In this document: positions 54,420 to 55,326 of the stretch, in pieces
Layout of the letters: every line of letters starts with the position of its first letter
How positions within the stretch are numbered: the stretch's first letter is position 1
Assembly: GCA_012838585.1 (NCBI GenBank)
Contig: DUPB01000259.1
Coordinates: forward strand, 1 to 55,326
Length of the DNA stretch: 55,326 nucleotides
DNA from: Bacteroidales bacterium
GTDB lineage: Bacteria > Bacteroidota > Bacteroidia > Bacteroidales > Dysgonomonadaceae
Reading direction: 5' to 3'
Program-made: the position numbers and the translations under genes
The notes under the pieces: model-generated
Told to the model about the DNA's origin: nothing
Seen by the model: the letters and a program-made list of their open reading frames with translations, nothing else
The model's database searches: none

Positions 54420-55326
54420 ATGGGGATAATGAAGCTAGGAAAGTACAGCATCGGGGTAGGTGATCGCTTCACCCACCAAGGAGAAGCCCAGTTGAGGGCA
54501 GTTATGAAAGCGAACGAACGGGGGATGGATATTGTCCCTGTTTGGAACAAGTCGAATCGCGAACATACCTATGTCGGCACCAAACCCATGGATACGCGGG
54601 TGGAGGCGGATAGCGCGGTGAAAGCGTTGAACTACCGGGGTGCCTATTTCGTGGATGCCGACCATATCAACCTGGACACGGTGAGCGGCTACGTGGAGTC
54701 GTCCGATTTTTTCACGCTCGACGTGGCCTCGTTCATCGGCAAGGAGAGCAGCCCGGAAAAGGTGGAGGGGTTTATCGCCTCTTGCCAAAAGTACATCGGC
54801 TACCTGCAGATTCCCGGTATCCTAGAGCCGCTGCGTATATCAGAGGAGCTGCTGAGGCGTTTGGCAGGTAAGTTTTTGGCGGCCATCGACCACGCTGCTG
54901 AGATTTACACCTACTTGAAGCGCGAAAAGGGCGAGGGTGCCTTTGTCACGGAGGTGTCGATGGACGAGGTGGAGTCGCCCCAGACCCCGGTAGAGCTGCT
55001 CTTTATTTTGAAGATGTTGGCTGACAGGAAGGTGCCCGTGCAGACCATCGCACCCAAATTTACCGGTCGTTTCAACAAGGGGGTCGATTACGTGGGCGAC
55101 CTTGACCAGTTCGCAAGGGAGTTCGAGGAAGATCTGCTGGTGATTGATTTCGCGGTGAAGGAGTTCGGGCTGCCCAAGGAGCTTAAGCTTAGCGTCCATT
55201 CCGGAAGCGATAAGTTCTCTATTTACCCGATTATTGCAGAGGCCATCGCGAAGTACGACAAGGGGATCCATCTCAAGACGGCCGGTACCACGTGGCTGGA
55301 AGAGGTGATTGGCCTGGCGGTGGCCG
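54420..55326 (+). CDS. uxaE: Tagaturonate/fructuronate epimerase-like protein (UxaE family), truncated by right edge
   Basis: Not in ORF track because it runs off the edge. ATG at 54420: MGIMKLGKYSIGVGDRFTHQGEAQLRAVMKANERGMDIVPVWNKSNREHTYVG...LKLSVHSGSDKFSIYPIIAEAIAKYDKGIHLKTAGTTWLEEVIGLAVA. Confidence 0.75.
   Translation, partial: MGIMKLGKYSIGVGDRFTHQGEAQLRAVMKANERGMDIVPVWNKSNREHTYVGTKPMDTRVEADSAVKALNYRGAYFVDADHINLDTVSGYVESSDFFTLDVASFIGKESSPEKVEGFIASCQKYIGYLQIPGILEPLRISEELLRRLAGKFLAAIDHAAEIYTYLKREKGEGAFVTEVSMDEVESPQTPVELLFILKMLADRKVPVQTIAPKFTGRFNKGVDYVGDLDQFAREFEEDLLVIDFAVKEFGLPKELKLSVHSGSDKFSIYPIIAEAIAKYDKGIHLKTAGTTWLEEVIGLAVA

Noticed and set aside
1-55326. CRISPR arrays, tRNA/rRNA genes, transposases, phage or toxin-antitoxin modules
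   Set aside because: None seen on reading the ORF list or intergenic sequence; no regularly spaced repeats or transposase motifs.

Overview
The window is a Bacteroidota chromosomal region, inferred from SusC/SusD pairs, hybrid two-component systems and TAnnTTTG-type promoters. It is dominated by polysaccharide-utilization genes whose families fit breakdown of sulfated, uronate-containing glycans such as glycosaminoglycans. Two loci lie on the minus strand. PUL A (about 1-27.2 kb) has four heparinase II/III-superfamily proteins (one cut by the left edge), three Ser-type S1 sulfatases, a GH88, a ROK kinase, a DUF3604/PHP-like protein, a hybrid two-component sensor (HTCS), a BIg2 surface lipoprotein and SusC/SusD. 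PUL B (about 30.7-50.9 kb) has a sulfatase, two PL8 chondroitin-ABC-lyase-like enzymes flanking a GH88, a very small DUF5017-like lipoprotein, SusD/SusC, an HTCS and a Tat-type Gfo/Idh oxidoreductase. Between them, on the plus strand, is a self-contained redox cassette: an aldo/keto reductase with ferredoxin domains plus a NapH/NapG-like polyferredoxin fusion, with its own promoter, 5' leader hairpin and terminator. The right end has a pectate-lyase-like gene divergent from uronate isomerase (uxaC) and a right-truncated tagaturonate/fructuronate epimerase-like gene. Both edge-truncated genes are missing from the ORF track. The strongest non-coding signals are: (i) a perfect 14-bp inverted repeat in which the -7 box of the PUL B susC promoter is complementary to the susC ribosome-binding region; (ii) an 11-bp-period direct repeat straddling the -33 element of that promoter; (iii) a 13-bp-arm palindrome inside a PL8 coding region; (iv) overlapping micro-ORFs and a duplicated gene-start segment before the DUF5017-like gene; (v) a GNRA hairpin at the predicted 5' end of the redox transcript. 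All family calls are from reading motifs; no database search was run.
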